Shown one piece after another: positions 1 to 11,654 of a stretch of 64,000 nt of DNA. The position numbers were made by a program, and so were the translations under genes. This stretch comes from Notolepis coatsorum (Eukaryota > Chordata > Actinopteri > Aulopiformes > Paralepididae), in contig OZ020599.1 in NCBI GenBank assembly GCA_963971535.1, forward strand, positions 97,261,120-97,325,119, written 5' to 3'. Each line of letters opens with the position of its first letter. Position 1 is the stretch's first letter. The notes beneath the pieces are model-generated. The model worked only from the letters and a program-made list of their open reading frames with translations. It had not been told where the DNA came from and ran no database searches.

Positions 1-1811
1 TTGTTTTATGTGAGGATGTTACTTCATTGTTTTTGTCACATGATTGATGGGGGTAATTATGAAAATGAATTGTCTGCCAGTGTGTTTGTCAAATGAGGAG
101 AATGCAATCGCAGAAATAACAGTGACAGCCCTCACAAAATCATAGCTATGATGTTATTATCACACATACAGTACACCCTAGGAATACTGTAGAGATATAC
201 AGTAGGATGAAATGGAACAATAGCCTATAATGTGGGCCCTATGGAGTGGCTGATGGAGCAACCTGCCAGACCTCACTCAGCATGTGTTCATTACTCTCAC
301 ACACATCACACCAGAGCACCCGCATTACAATTAGTTAATGGACAGAATAGCTTTCTCCTATTCCCATGACATAAAGTCTTAGTTCATATTTCATAATATC
401 ATTGTTATTCACATTGTTATTCACATATCCCATTGCTCGCGTAATAACTATACTAGCAGTCACTTTGCGATCCTCCGACAGCCTCGACCCGCTCACCAGC
501 ACCATGTGACCTGACCACGTATGTTAAACACCACTGTTTACTTACTGTTTGATCCATTCCACCACTTGGACTTGTGGAACAGTCTGGAGTTAGAGCTCAA
601 ACAGAGTACAAACATAAATTAGGTTATCTCACCGACCGTTCAGCGCCAGACCAGAGTATAGTCGGGGTTTTCATCGTTATTTCTTTTATTCAATATTTCC
701 ATTCATTACAGGCACACAGACTCGGGGTTAACATGGGGAATCATCCTGAGAATGCCAAAGTGCAATACCGGCCGCATTCACCCAGGTGACAGTATTGAGC
801 ACCCTTTGAAACATTATATCTTGGCCTGTGCGTCGATCAAATGTCTCCGGGTGCACTTTTCTTTGTCGGACGAGGCGAGTGGGTATCCCGATCGCATTGA
901 GAAGCGTCAAATGCCTCCAATGCATCTGTTGTGGTGGATTATGTTGGCGACACGATGGACACCGGTACTTGGACTCGCGATCAGACAATTGGAATATTCT
1001 TTTTGGGGTACCTCCTAGTGATGGTAAGGACTAAATAATATCAATCCTGCTTTGATCCAACCATGATTTGACCTCGATCGCAACGTGTGTGTGTAATGTT
1101 ACTCCACAACGTATGCCGTTGGTGACGATCAAAGCATCAAAAAACAACCCCCCCCCCCCCCTTTCATGCATTCATGATGAAACATAATACCTATTATATA
1201 CATTTGATTTGGAAATAGTAGTGTGTCCAGGCGAGAAACAGCAACGCTTTTAGTGAAATTCACGTTTTGCTGCATATCGTCGTTTTCTGGGATTAGGCAG
1301 GATCACTCTAAAACTATACTTATATTCATCACGGTATAACATGCCAACGTATTGATGGACATTTACATTTTTTTCACATATTGATGTCAAATGGGCCATA
1401 GTATTGTATCCATAGCTATAATATAGAATATATATATAGCCCTGCAAACACCGCCACTTATTCCTATCTTTTAGAGCGTTGGCGTGGTAGGAACAAAGAT
1501 GCTCTTGGCCTCCGGCGCTGAATGAGTTAAAGGATGTTTTTTGTTATGACAGTTGAAATATGAGAAAATTATGATTCTCATAATGTCATTTGAGCTGATT
1601 CTCCCTTTAATTGTCTTTTTGAAAATCAAATTAGGACTTATTTGGTGACCTCTCATTGAACAAGACTTCATTGAATCATGATATGTAATATATAACGTGA
1701 GAAATTATTGCTATAATGCAATCCTTTTTGGCCGATCCCATCAAAATCCAAGAGGCAGCCGGCTTGACTGAGTTTTTCCGCAAGTGACGGTTCACTTGAC
1801 CGCAGCCGAAG
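1..1811. other. No gene recognised
   Basis: AT-leaning intergenic DNA. Open frames around 574-1034 overlap on both strands, are short, and resemble no family I know. A poly(C) run lies near 1147-1162. I see no convincing exon. Confidence 0.5.
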
Positions 1812-2479
1812 AGCAGGTGTTTAACTCAGGAGTGAGTTTGCAGGTGTTTAACTCAGGAGTGAGTTTGCAGGTGTTTAACTCAGGTGTGAGTTTGCAGGTG
1901 TTTTACTCAGGAGTGAGTGTCTCCCTGTGAGTGGATGTCTCGTGGTGATGACCGGAGTGGTGGACATCCTGTGATGATGGCCGGGAGGATGCGATCCCCT
2001 CTACGCTGCCCCCATACCTCAAATGGATCCGTCATCGGCTCTATTTTAAATCTTTCAAAATGTTCTTATGTACCCCAGTTGCTATTGCATGTACTTATTT
2101 GTGTTTCATTACACGTATATGTACATGCTTACCAACTGTTTCGCCTGTTTTATAGCAACACTACTATCACCGACATCTAAGAAGGGAGATCCCCCCTTGA
2201 ACGGCCCTTCTAAGGTTTCTCCCCTCCACATTGCCTGTGGTGCTTTTTTCCTATTACTAGGTTTTTAGTTGCATTCATTTATTTATTTTAAATCTTTTGG
2301 ACTTCATGGTGTTTTTGTTTTGTTCTTGATTTATTGTGATGTTTCTTCTTGACTTGTTTAAAGAAGACGTGTCCAGCCCATGGGGACAGTAACGTGTGTT
2401 GTCGCACTTGTCGGGCCTTACAAATACATTTGATTTGATTTGAGTGAGTTTGCAGGTGTTTAACTCAGGAGTGAGTTTA
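1812..2479. repeat. 27-bp minisatellite split by an insertion
   Basis: About four units of roughly 27 bp (core GCAGGTGTTTAACTCAGGAG) occupy 1812-1918. The same repeat resumes at 2442-2479, so the intervening block is an insertion into the array. Confidence 0.75.
1919..2441 (+). mobile_element. LINE/SINE-like 3' end inserted in the minisatellite
   Basis: The block has the CCCTTCTAAGGTTTCTCCCC segment common in teleost non-LTR 3' regions. It then has a GACGTGTCCAGCCCATGGGG stretch and ends in a TTTGATTTGATTTGA tail. The short-repeat tail is typical of L2/CR1-like elements. No coding region survives. The family is inferred from the tail type only. Confidence 0.5.
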
Positions 2480-2870
2480 CACCAAGGGGCTACCAACCAT
2501 TGCAAGGTTTCAACCTTGTTTCAACACTCACATATTGTTGTTTACACACACAGCAAATAAATCGTGTCTGGGTCGCTTTCATGCATTCAAAGTCACTCTA
2601 AACCAAATCATCTGCTTCCGCACAGGTCAAAAACCGAGCTCTGCTATCCTCAAAGCGTTTGTCCCAGCGTTTCCTGTCTTTCTAAACATGAATTCAGGCG
2701 GTGGTTGTTGGAGCTCGCTTCACCAAAGCCATCTGTGGCATTGCCTGAATGGTGCCAAGATTACCAGACTGGTGCCGTTTTTAAATAGATCCATTGCTGG
2801 CCACAGGTGACCCAAGCTGGGGCAATGCAAGCCCTAGCCTACAGTATAGTACAGTACAGTAATGTAAACA
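2480..2870. other. No gene recognised
   Basis: Overlapping short frames at 2535-2810 are not family-like. I see nothing else supportable. Confidence 0.4.
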
Positions 2871-3098
2871 CACCAAAGGAAGTGCCGTTTCGATATAAGG
2901 CTCTTTAGCCACTCTGCTGTGGCTCCCTGTTTTTCGTCAGGCCTTTTATGCAAAATGTGGGGTATGCTTGGGGATACCTATATATAAAACATTATACAAT
3001 GTGTTATCTTCATTTTAAGGGTCTTGCGGCTCCAGATGAATTTTATTTTGTGGGAGGGGGAAAATGGCTCTTTTGATAGTAAAGGTTGCTGACCCCTG
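2871..3098. mobile_element. hAT-like MITE end
   Basis: The right end at 3084-3098 reads GGTTGCTGACCCCTG, the complement of the CAGGGGTCAGCAACC terminus widespread in hAT elements. Preceding sequence (GGCTCTTTAGCC, GGCTCTTTTGATAG) is also typical of these derivatives. I cannot fix the left terminus. Confidence 0.5.
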
Positions 3099-3564
3099 TG
3101 GAAAATTCGTGAAAAAACAAGATAGTTACTGCTATTCTGCTCCACAGAAGCTAACTGCAGTAACTACAATATTTAGTTATAAGTGAAATTTTACTTCTCA
3201 ATATCTGTTTTATCCTGTGACAAAGTTTCAGACTTTGTCACAGACCTTCAAAGCCATTTATCTCAGTTTCACTGTTTGCCTAGTTATTGTGGTTAGCTTC
3301 TGCAGGGCAGTATAGCCTATGTGAATTTTGCAAGCTAATGGTCTGATAAGGAGATACGGACATAGGCTGGCGAGTGAGGTAAAGTATATTTCTCTTCCCA
3401 AATCCCGATGCCTGCCTCTATGTTCTTATAAAACAACAGAATTTTAATTGGGTTAAAAGTTCCCTACTCCGATCCAAGGAGCAATCGCTGAAAAGAGGCA
3501 GATCATGCAGGAGAGCATGGCGTGGCATAGGCTCCCCACCGCTCCTCAAGCGGGCAGAAAAGTG

Positions 3565-4080
3565 TAATTTTTTTTTACTTGAACTTGAGGACTGCATACC
3601 TTTTTTGCAAACCAAAATACTTTACTTTATACATATAGCACATGCATGAGCCTGGTCTCTTTTGAACGATGACATTCTGAAGTTTCTGATTCCAGAGAAA
3701 AAAACACTTTTAGTGCTAATGTAATAGATAATATAGGTCTGAACTTGAGTTGTAGAAAAACTTGTTACTCAAATTTTTCTGTAGTAGTTAGTAGTCCAGA
3801 GGTAGTATTTCCCCAGAAGGTGGTATGGCTTACAAATCCATACGGCCCCATAGCCTGAAGCCTTATGTAGTACATGTCCACATTTCATAAAGATCCATTC
3901 AGAAATGAGTGATTAGGAGTGATTTTGGTAAATTTTTGTTTTTTTTGTTTTTTAGATTCATACATCCCCACGTGGTGTTTCATTGGTAAGCCACACTCAT
4001 TGGCTACAACGATCCACAATCATTTTCGAGATCGGATCTAGATAGACGGAACTACTGCGCCAAAAGTCGGGAGTGGTTGA
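3565..4080 (+). repeat. Unidentified interspersed repeat, copy 1
   Basis: It contains ACTTGAACTTGAGGACTGCA, AACATTCTGAAG-like and CTGAACTTGAGTTG blocks that recur in inverted orientation at 9235-9730. The downstream part (AAGCCACACTCATTGGCTAC, then TTTTCGAGATCG) recurs at 19690-19978. The three partial copies overlap into one composite family of about 1 kb. I see no coding capacity. Confidence 0.65.
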
Positions 4081-4880
4081 AGTAACCCACTGGGCTATTC
4101 TTTGTTCTGATATAATCAGAACCTAATCTCTGCGTTGTGTGAAACCCTTTAAAGCCCTGTGGTACTTAAAACAAACCAGGAAATGGTTTTACACTACGGC
4201 AACAGAGAGACGGCGGTTTGAAGAAAAAGAGGTCCGAGCGGATTTGATCTGAAAGAATCCGGTTTTTAATGGGATTCAAAGCAATTACAAATCAACGATT
4301 TGAGGAATAGTGCAATGAATTATACCGGAAGCAGTCGCTATGCCGAAGGACAGTATAATTCAGTCTAAACGTTCAATATCTAAAAAGCATGTATATATAA
4401 GCATCTCTCGTCTCGGTTTCTTCTTCTTCGATGGTGGTTGGAATGGTCGTCTCCGTGTATCGCCGGTCGGACGGTCCGCCTTCAGTGGAGGGAGTATGTA
4501 GAATGGGTGTTGCTCGCTCAGTTGTTCGTGGGGTTCTGAATATCTCGATCAGAACCACGTACTTTAAAGACTAGACTCCTCCCGCCAAACTTTACGTCAT
4601 GAGGGCGGGTCTTTCTGGGAGCCAGAGAGCTTCCGATTGGATAACCAGTGGTCGTGACCGTTTGTAGTCTACCGCCACGTTTGATTCGCTGACACTAGGT
4701 GAAACTAGGTGACTGCCTTTTTGAACGTTGTTGAACTTGATCATGCATATTTATTAGAAAATGTAATTACAGCGCTATGTTATCAATACACAGTTATAAA
4801 ACGAGGCATATTTAGCCAGGATATGTTGCCAGAACATTAAAAAAAAATTATATATTTTTTTTAAATAATTAAATAAAAAA
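4081..4880. other. No gene recognised
   Basis: Unidentified sequence with no open frame that resembles a protein family. It ends in an A/T-rich stretch (4835-4890). Confidence 0.4.
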
Positions 4881-4889
4881 TAAAAAATT

Positions 4890-4954
4890 TACTTGCCAAT
4901 GTCACCTACCCGCGACCCCAATTTGGGTCGCGACCCATAGTTTGAGAACCACTG
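4890..4954. mobile_element. hAT-like terminus
   Basis: The end reads GGGTCGCGACCCATAG followed by TTTGAGAACCACTG. Its complement, CAGTGGTTCTCAAA, is a widespread hAT-type end. The other end is not identified. Confidence 0.45.
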
Positions 4955-5066
4955 TAAGGCTTAGAACCTTCTGATTACCAGATGACTGCTCTACCCCCAG
5001 TCCTGAGCCCACTGACGCCCCATCTTGGCCAAATGGTACGTGGCCCCCTTCCTCCTCTGTCAATCA

Positions 5067-5160
5067 TCTGATTGATTGATTGATTGAAAACTTTATTAAC
5101 AGATTGCAGAATGGGTACAATACAGTAGAGTTCAATACAAACAACTGCTAAGAGGATTCT
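5067..5160 (-). mobile_element. LINE 3' tail, (TCAA)n family
   Basis: TGATTGATTGATTGAAAAC precedes TTTATTAACAGATTGCAGAA and TGGGTACAATACAGTA. Read on the minus strand this is a non-LTR 3' UTR ending in (ATCA)n. Related copies lie near 25694, 30294 and 30573, with weaker traces near 23701 and 26910. Confidence 0.65.
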
Positions 5161-5302
5161 TACCGTACTTTAATCTCACTGCCTTCTGTTCCCCTCTCTC
5201 TTCTGTCAACCCCCTGCACCCCCCCCCCCCGCACCACCGCTGCAGCCGCGCCCTCCACCCCCTTTCTCTCCTTCAATCCTTTAATCTGACATGCCAACAT
5301 GG

Positions 5303-5441
<139 letters not shown>

Positions 5442-5499
5442 CCACTCTCTCTCCCCCCGTCCCTCTCTCTCTCCCCCCCTGCCCCCCTCTTTATTTATT

Positions 5500-5700
5500 C
5501 TATTTATTATAACATATAATATAACCAATAGGGCATACAGACCATCATATAGCACCTTTGTTTACACTTGTTTAAATTTCTCCTCATATTACTATATTCA
5601 GATCAAATTGTATTGCCTATATTTACGTCTTTCTACTACTATAGACGTAAATATGGGCAATACAATTTAAAATAACCTGTACCTCCCCTCCCCCATGCTG
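5500..5700 (+). mobile_element. LINE 3' fragment with internal inverted duplication
   Basis: Homologous in pieces (GTTTACACTTG, TCTTCTACTACTATA, TGTACCTCCCCTCCCCCATG) to LINE tails at 49150-49475 and 63797-63985. This copy carries a hairpin absent from the others: 5605-5630 pairs with 5643-5668 around a 12-base loop. Confidence 0.55.
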
Positions 5701-6188
5701 CTCTGCGTGGTCATTGATTACAATACATGGATTCTATGATGAATTGCAATTCACCCACCTCACATCTGTCAGCTGCTCCAGGCTTCCAGCCTCCCTCTAC
5801 TCACCGTGAAGTATCCGAGCCGCCCTGTTTATTGTTCAAAATGCAATATTGTTGTGTTTGTGTTGTGATCTGGCTTTGCATCTGGAAATGCTTTATGTGT
5901 TATGATTGGATGTGGGGTTATTATGGTGGGGATCCTTGCCAAGTGTAGTGGAACATCTTACAGCTGCACATGTAATGTCGTAGCAGCGCTTGCCATGCGG
6001 TGAAGGACACTATTGCTTATAATGATTAAAGCAGGCTGAATCCTAAATCCAATTCATTCCCTTCTGTGCTAGATTTGCCGTGCATATTATGGTAAATTAA
6101 CTGGATCACTGTGTAAAAACCTGGTGACATAGGCTCAGAAAGAAGAATTGTCCGTTTAGTCAGCTATCTATGGAATGATCTACCATGT

Positions 6189-6663
6189 CAGGGCTGTCAG
6201 TTTATCGCGTTAATTAGATTAATTAATTACACAGCAAATTATCGCGTTTTTTAAATGGCAATTTGCATGTTCTTGGTATCTGAATCTATGGATCTCAGGG
6301 AATGTATTCCCAGTGTCAGAAATAGTGTCTGTTACTAGGCTTGAGTAAATTGTAATGAACCAAATGAGAATATCAATTCAATTCTTTTTTTCCCCTTTTT
6401 TCTTTTTGACTGTGAATAACACCATGCTAAAATTTACCAGACCTGAAAAATCTAAGCAAATGAATAAAGGGAAGATGATTAAACAGAAGGTTTTGTAGAT
6501 ACAGTACTGAATTCTGCCATCCGGACACTATTTGAAATATGATTATAGAATATAAAATATCAGGCCTAAAATGGTTATGCGATTAAAATGTGATTAATTA
6601 GATTAATTAATTACAAATCCTGTAATTAATTAGATACATTTTTTTAATCGATTGACAGCACTG
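6189..6663. mobile_element. hAT-type MITE
   Basis: The left end CAGGGCTGTCAGTTTATCGC and right end ATCGATTGACAGCACTG are imperfect inverted repeats. Both have TTAATTAGATTAATTAATTA subterminal blocks. An interior segment (about 6258-6370, with GCATGTTCTTGGTATCT and CAGTGTCAGAAATA) recurs inverted at 20035-20190. No 8-bp duplication is visible, probably because the right flank was replaced by the LINE that starts next to it. Confidence 0.65.
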
Positions 6664-8862
6664 ATACACACACTCCTCCAAAAAACCAAAGCTAAAATTA
6701 TTGTCTCACGGTCATATAAGAGTTTTAATGGAGAAGGTTTTATTAATGAAATGTCGGGTATAAACTGGGAGGAGGTATGTTGTGAGGATGACCCAGAGGT
6801 TGCACTGGACTTATTTATGTTGAGGTACATGAGTGTAGCAGATAAACATGCTCCGTTAAAAAAGTTCACAGTCAGAAACAAATCAGCCCCATGGATAGAT
6901 AGTAGCTTAAGGATTTTAATGAATGAGAGAGACATAGCCAAAAAAGCATCAGTGTGTTCCAGTTCTGCAGATGACAGACAAAAATACCGTTCCTTACGTA
7001 ATCAAGTCACAAAGTTAAATAAGGTGAGAAAAAGGGAATATTTTAAACAATGGTTATATGATGTGAGAAATGATGGTAAAAATCTATGGAATGTTTTAAA
7101 TCAAATTATGGGTAGAAAATCCAATGTCTGTACACCTTTTGTTGAGTCACATGGAATTGTCCTAACCAAACCATGTGATATTGCCAACCATTTTAATAAT
7201 TTTTATGTAAGTAAGATATCTCAGCTCAGACAGGGACTGCACATCTCAAACAATACAAAATCAAATGACATAATTAAGAATATCATAATGAAAGATAAAG
7301 GGTGTAAATTTGATTTTAAACAGGTTGAGGTTAGTGATATTGAAAGGTTACTCCAGGCTCTACCTGACAGCAAGTTAGCTGGCACAGACAACTTGGATAG
7401 TAAATTATTGAGAATTACTGCTACGATCATAGCAAGTCCAGTGTGTCATATTATTAATAGATGTATACAAGTGGGACTATGTCCAAAGAGATGGAAGGAG
7501 GCTAAGGTTACTCCTTTACCCAAAGACTCCAAATCAGTTTTTAATGAGGGCAACTCCAGACCTATAAGCATTTTACCAGTTTTAAGCAAAATCATTGAAA
7601 AGTGTGTTTTTGCACAAATCCAAGAATATTTTCAGTTTAACAGTCTGGCTACAGAGTCTCAACATGCATACAGATCTGGTCACTCCACATCGACTGCTCT
7701 AGTTCAGATGACTGACGACTGGCTCAGAGCTATTGACAACTCCACGATAGTAGGAGCTGTGTTTTTAGATTTCAGTGCTGCATTTGATGTGCTTGACCAT
7801 TCTCTCTTGATTGATAAACTTAAATGTTATGGTTTTAATCCCCTGGCTTTGATGTGGATGCAGAGTTATCTGTCCTCCAGATCTCAGCAGGTTTATTTGA
7901 ATGGCAGCCTATCTAGTAGTAGAAGTTTGGAGTGTGGTGTTCCACAGGGGAGCTCCCTAGGGCCTCTGCTCTACTCAGTGTTCACCAATGACCTACCGTG
8001 GGCTACTAAGAATGCCAAATTGGTTCAATATGCAGATGATTCCACCTTGTATTATGCTTCTCCATCAAATGGTATGCTTAATGAAGTCCTGAGCAGAGAA
8101 CTTAATGATGTGAATGATTGGATAGTAGCTAACAGGCTTGTACTGAACATCTCTAAGACAAAAAGCATGGTGTTTGGATCGAGGCATGGGTTGTCTTGTA
8201 ACCCAAAGCTTATTTTAAATTCATGTAACTCCATCGTTAAGCAAGTTGAAAGCATTAAGCTCCTGGGAGTGACACTGGATAGTACTCTATCTTGGTCAAA
8301 CCACATCACTAACATTGTCTCAAAGATGGGAAGAGCTGTAGGCATTGTTAGAAAATGTGCTTCTTTTGTTGATCGTCCTCTTCTACGTCAGATTATTCAG
8401 AGTCTAATCCTGTGTCATGTTGATTATTGTTCTGTGATCTGGTCATCTGCCACCAAAGGTGAGATCATGAGACTACAGGTAGTCCAGAACAGGGCAGCAC
8501 GGTTGGCTTTGGGTTGCTCACTAAGGTCCAATGTCAACCGTATGCATGCTGGTCTCTCCTGGCTCACAGTTGAAAAAAGGTTATCGTCTAACTCACTTGT
8601 ATTGTGTAAATCAGTCATTAACAGCAAGACTCCATATTTTGTGTTTGAGCAACTTGTTTACAGAAGCTCTATACAAGACCATAATACAAGAGGGGTCAGA
8701 AATGGTCAGTTTGTACTCCCTCGTCCTAGAACCAATGCTTTAAAGCGGTCTTTTATTTATAGGTGCATAACACTCTGGAACAACCTACCTAGTTATCTCT
8801 ACACTTTTAGTAAATCAATTTTTAAAAAGAAACTCAAATCTCAATTACAGTTGTTGCCTTAA
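6652..8862 (+). CDS. LINE ORF2 remainder: reverse transcriptase and C-terminal region
   Basis: The frame is open for about 736 codons. No true start is present; the first codons lie in the neighbouring MITE and the apurinic endonuclease domain is missing. Reverse transcriptase motifs appear in order: a SRPISILPVLSKIIEK block near residue 300, FLDFSAAFDVLDHSLL near 372, GVPQGSSLGPLLYSVF near 427, and the catalytic YADD near 463. The C-terminal thumb-like region follows (LLGVTLDSTLSW; VDYCSVIW; NRAARLALGC), and the end is typical for the clade (ITLWNNLPSYL). Such enzymes copy the element RNA at the target site. Lack of stops suggests a fairly young copy, but truncation makes it non-autonomous. 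The clade (L2/CR1/Jockey group) is inferred from motif style. Confidence 0.85.
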   Translation: MTALIHTLLQKTKAKIIVSRSYKSFNGEGFINEMSGINWEEVCCEDDPEVALDLFMLRYMSVADKHAPLKKFTVRNKSAPWIDSSLRILMNERDIAKKASVCSSSADDRQKYRSLRNQVTKLNKVRKREYFKQWLYDVRNDGKNLWNVLNQIMGRKSNVCTPFVESHGIVLTKPCDIANHFNNFYVSKISQLRQGLHISNNTKSNDIIKNIIMKDKGCKFDFKQVEVSDIERLLQALPDSKLAGTDNLDSKLLRITATIIASPVCHIINRCIQVGLCPKRWKEAKVTPLPKDSKSVFNEGNSRPISILPVLSKIIEKCVFAQIQEYFQFNSLATESQHAYRSGHSTSTALVQMTDDWLRAIDNSTIVGAVFLDFSAAFDVLDHSLLIDKLKCYGFNPLALMWMQSYLSSRSQQVYLNGSLSSSRSLECGVPQGSSLGPLLYSVFTNDLPWATKNAKLVQYADDSTLYYASPSNGMLNEVLSRELNDVNDWIVANRLVLNISKTKSMVFGSRHGLSCNPKLILNSCNSIVKQVESIKLLGVTLDSTLSWSNHITNIVSKMGRAVGIVRKCASFVDRPLLRQIIQSLILCHVDYCSVIWSSATKGEIMRLQVVQNRAARLALGCSLRSNVNRMHAGLSWLTVEKRLSSNSLVLCKSVINSKTPYFVFEQLVYRSSIQDHNTRGVRNGQFVLPRPRTNALKRSFIYRCITLWNNLPSYLYTFSKSIFKKKLKSQLQLLP

Positions 8863-9149
8863 TGTGTATTGCATTTGTGTATGGGTTTTTGCCTATTAGC
8901 CTACAAGTTCTCATTTTGTATCTTTTAAAATGGATATTTATTGTATGTTTTTAGTTAATTGTTTTGTTTTTTTTATTTCCATCTATAGCATCTGTGAAAG
9001 TATCCTATTTTGCTATATACTAAATCCTTGTTTTTATCTTTTGTATTGATCTATGCATTAACTGTTTTATGTATTGTGTTGTGTGGACCCCAGGAAGACT
9101 AGCTGGGAGCCATGGCACCAGCTAATGGGGATCCTTAATAAAAACAAAA
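6664..9149 (+). mobile_element. 5'-truncated LINE (L2/CR1/Jockey-like)
   Basis: This insertion contains a long ORF2 remainder, a 3' UTR, and an end reading GGACCCCAGGAAGACTAGC ... AATGGGGATCCTTAATAAAA with an AAAAC-like tail. The same 3' end type occurs on the minus strand at 21535-21603. The hexamer CACTGA lies at 6659-6664 and 9150-9155 and could be a short target duplication, but that is tentative. Confidence 0.8.
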
Positions 9150-9234
9150 CACTGAGGACAACAGTCCTGCCCTCTTAACAAGCAACGGCCTGGGAGAGGG
9201 CCCTCATGCCCGCCGGTGGAACAGACGAAAGTCA

Positions 9235-9730
9235 CGGCACTTTGCGAGCGTCTAGCGGCTCGGGCTGCATTTCTCGCCAAACATATAAATTACCGAATTA
9301 AAGCTCTATATGTTGCCGTTCAAACGCCACCTCACCCAACCAAATCCGTGCCTTGGTTCTTGATATACATGACAATATGTCAGGCGTGCAACCTTTTACA
9401 TGGAGAGCTTTTTTTTTGGTACACGATTTACCCCGATCTCTCTAAAAGACACATTTCTGAATGGACTTTTATCAAATTTGGACCTGTATTACATAAGACT
9501 TCATATTTTTGGGGGGAATATTGCAACCACTACAGAAAAAGTTCAAGTTCAACTCAAGTTCAGACCAATGTTATTCTATTTCAGCACTAAAAGTGATTTT
9601 CCTTTTTTGCATTAGTAACTTCAGAATGTTATCTTTCCAAAGAGACTATGCATGTGCTATAACTATAAAGTATAAAACTAAGCTTTTCAAAAAAAGTATG
9701 CAGTCCTCAAGTTCAAGAAAAGAAAAATGA
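9235..9730 (-). repeat. Unidentified interspersed repeat, copy 2 (inverted)
   Basis: The reverse complement matches 3565-3955 over several blocks. Its far end (GGCAACATATAGAGCTTTAA, GCCCGAGCCGCTAGA) matches 19895-19975. Three copies in two orientations show a mobile or formerly mobile family with no recognisable protein. Confidence 0.65.
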
Positions 9731-9820
9731 CGTCCGTCCCCCCCTTCCCACAGTGTATATAATCCTGACAATATAGTAAAAAGGTAGTAAAAACAACACA
9801 AATGTCAATATAATTTACTA

Positions 9821-10090
9821 TCTAACTAACTGAAAAATATATTCACAGTGTCATAAGGTGCATAAGGCTAGTATTAGTAGTAATAGTATTACCCATTCAA
9901 TATGCACATGACAGAAAATATTATATGCCATATAATATTTTCTGTCATGTGCATATTGAATGGGTAATAATATTACTACTAATACTAGCCTTATGCACCT
10001 TATGACACTGTGAATAGTGAATATATTTTTCAGTTAGTTAGATTCTAACTAACTGAAAAATATATTCACAGTATTCAGTGTCATAAGGTA
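9821..10090. mobile_element. Long palindromic MITE with a third half-arm
   Basis: 9821-9927 and 9929-10042 are near-perfect inverted arms centred on 9928. The right arm carries a 7-base addition (AGTGAAT) near 10014-10020. The first part of the left arm is then repeated directly at about 10043-10090, again with a 7-base addition. I found no coding and no clear target duplication. Confidence 0.75.
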
Positions 10091-10277
10091 GACAATGACA
10101 ATGACTTATTTTTGTTCGTAAAGATACCATATTCTGAGATAATTAAACCTTGTTTGTAAATATAGAATGTGAAAGGTTCGTCTGTTCATACGCCCATCCT
10201 GGAGTTCCTCCCCCACTTCACATTTCTCCCTGCTACAATGTCACCTATCTGCACAATCTGCTCCTCCAGACCAAATT

Positions 10278-10812
10278 CTTGCACTTGTCCTAATATACTA
10301 ACCTACACTGTAGCACTCAACACTTTGATGAACATTGTTGCTCAGCTGATGGAATTGTGCCCTTCCTGATGTCATACAGAACTTGTAAGTCGCTTTGGAT
10401 AAATGCGTCAGCTAAATGTTTAAATTAGTGCAGTCAATAGATAAAAACAAATTAACTAATTAATCTCACAATTTTCTGTAATTAATCTAGATTAAAAATA
10501 TAAAAATTGCATTTTTTCGATTTAAGACCGAAGCTTGTAACAGATATTTACTTGAGTAGTAATATAAATCATATTAACAACAAAAATGTGTTCCATCTTC
10601 ATGTCAGATGATTTTCAAAAAAGTGCATGAGTCGATGCAAAAAAAGAACAAGCAAATATACTGCTGAAAGTTCAGAATGTTGAAGATATTTCATTCCATA
10701 GATTAATCTAGATTAATTTATTTTAATGCTTTAATTAATTTAAATTAATCTCCAAAGTTAAAGCATTAATTTTAACAGCCCTAGTTTAAATGTAAATGTA
10801 AAAATGTAAATG
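10278..10812 (+). mobile_element. L2-type LINE 3' tail interrupted by a MITE
   Basis: CTTGTCCTAATATACTAACC ... AAGTCGCTTTGGATAAATGC, GTCAGCTAAATG, is the 3' end found in fuller form at 13365-13540 and 40890-41062. The AAATGT-type tail resumes at 10784-10812 after the MITE at 10426-10783. Confidence 0.75.
10426..10783. mobile_element. hAT-type MITE with 8-bp target duplication
   Basis: The ends TAGTGCAGTCAATAG and TTTTAACAGCCCTA are imperfect inverted repeats. They are related to the 6189-6663 element, with TTAATTAATCT-like subterminal blocks. The octamer GTTTAAAT flanks the element at 10418-10425 and 10784-10791, as expected for hAT transposition. Confidence 0.8.
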
Positions 10813-11206
10813 GAGGTACAGGGGGAAACCCTACCATTGTTACAGCCACAGCCAGGGCTTTTCTATCCCCTGTGTGTGTCAGCAGGTTCCCAGGCCCATA
10901 CATGGTCCTTCCTGTCCCCACCTCATCCACTGTCTACCTGGGCGCGGCCTACACCCCTGAGAACCCTCACATCATCAAGGAGCCGGGATAAAGAGGCCTG
11001 CACTCCTGTCACTCCTTGTCCGAGTGTTGTTTTCACCTCCCGCGGTATAGGACTCTATTCAGACCTCAGCGTTCATGGAATCATGTCTTCTTGTGCCCAG
11101 TGACTTTTTGCTCCATACTAATTAGCTCTTGTTCTCTGATGTCCAGGATCTCATCTCTCCGGACTACACATCAACCACGGACCCTCACCAGCCTGAACCA
11201 TCATGG

Positions 11207-11358
<152 letters not shown>

Positions 11359-11553
11359 CCTCCACTCCTTGACCCTTGTCTCTGAGCTCCTCTCACCACC
11401 TTGGACCTTGCTCCCCATACTATTTTTAAATATTCTAAACCGCTCTATTCTCCTCTGCTTGTGTTCCGCTCCTGGGTTCTAGAAAAGACACCTAACCCTA
11501 ACAAACATAGCCTTACACTGTATATCCCCACAATATCTATATACTCTGAGACT

Positions 11554-11654
<101 letters not shown>

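Noticed and set aside
574-1034. Cluster of overlapping open frames on both strands
   Set aside because: Frames overlap each other in opposite senses, are under 90 codons and show no family motif or splice context.
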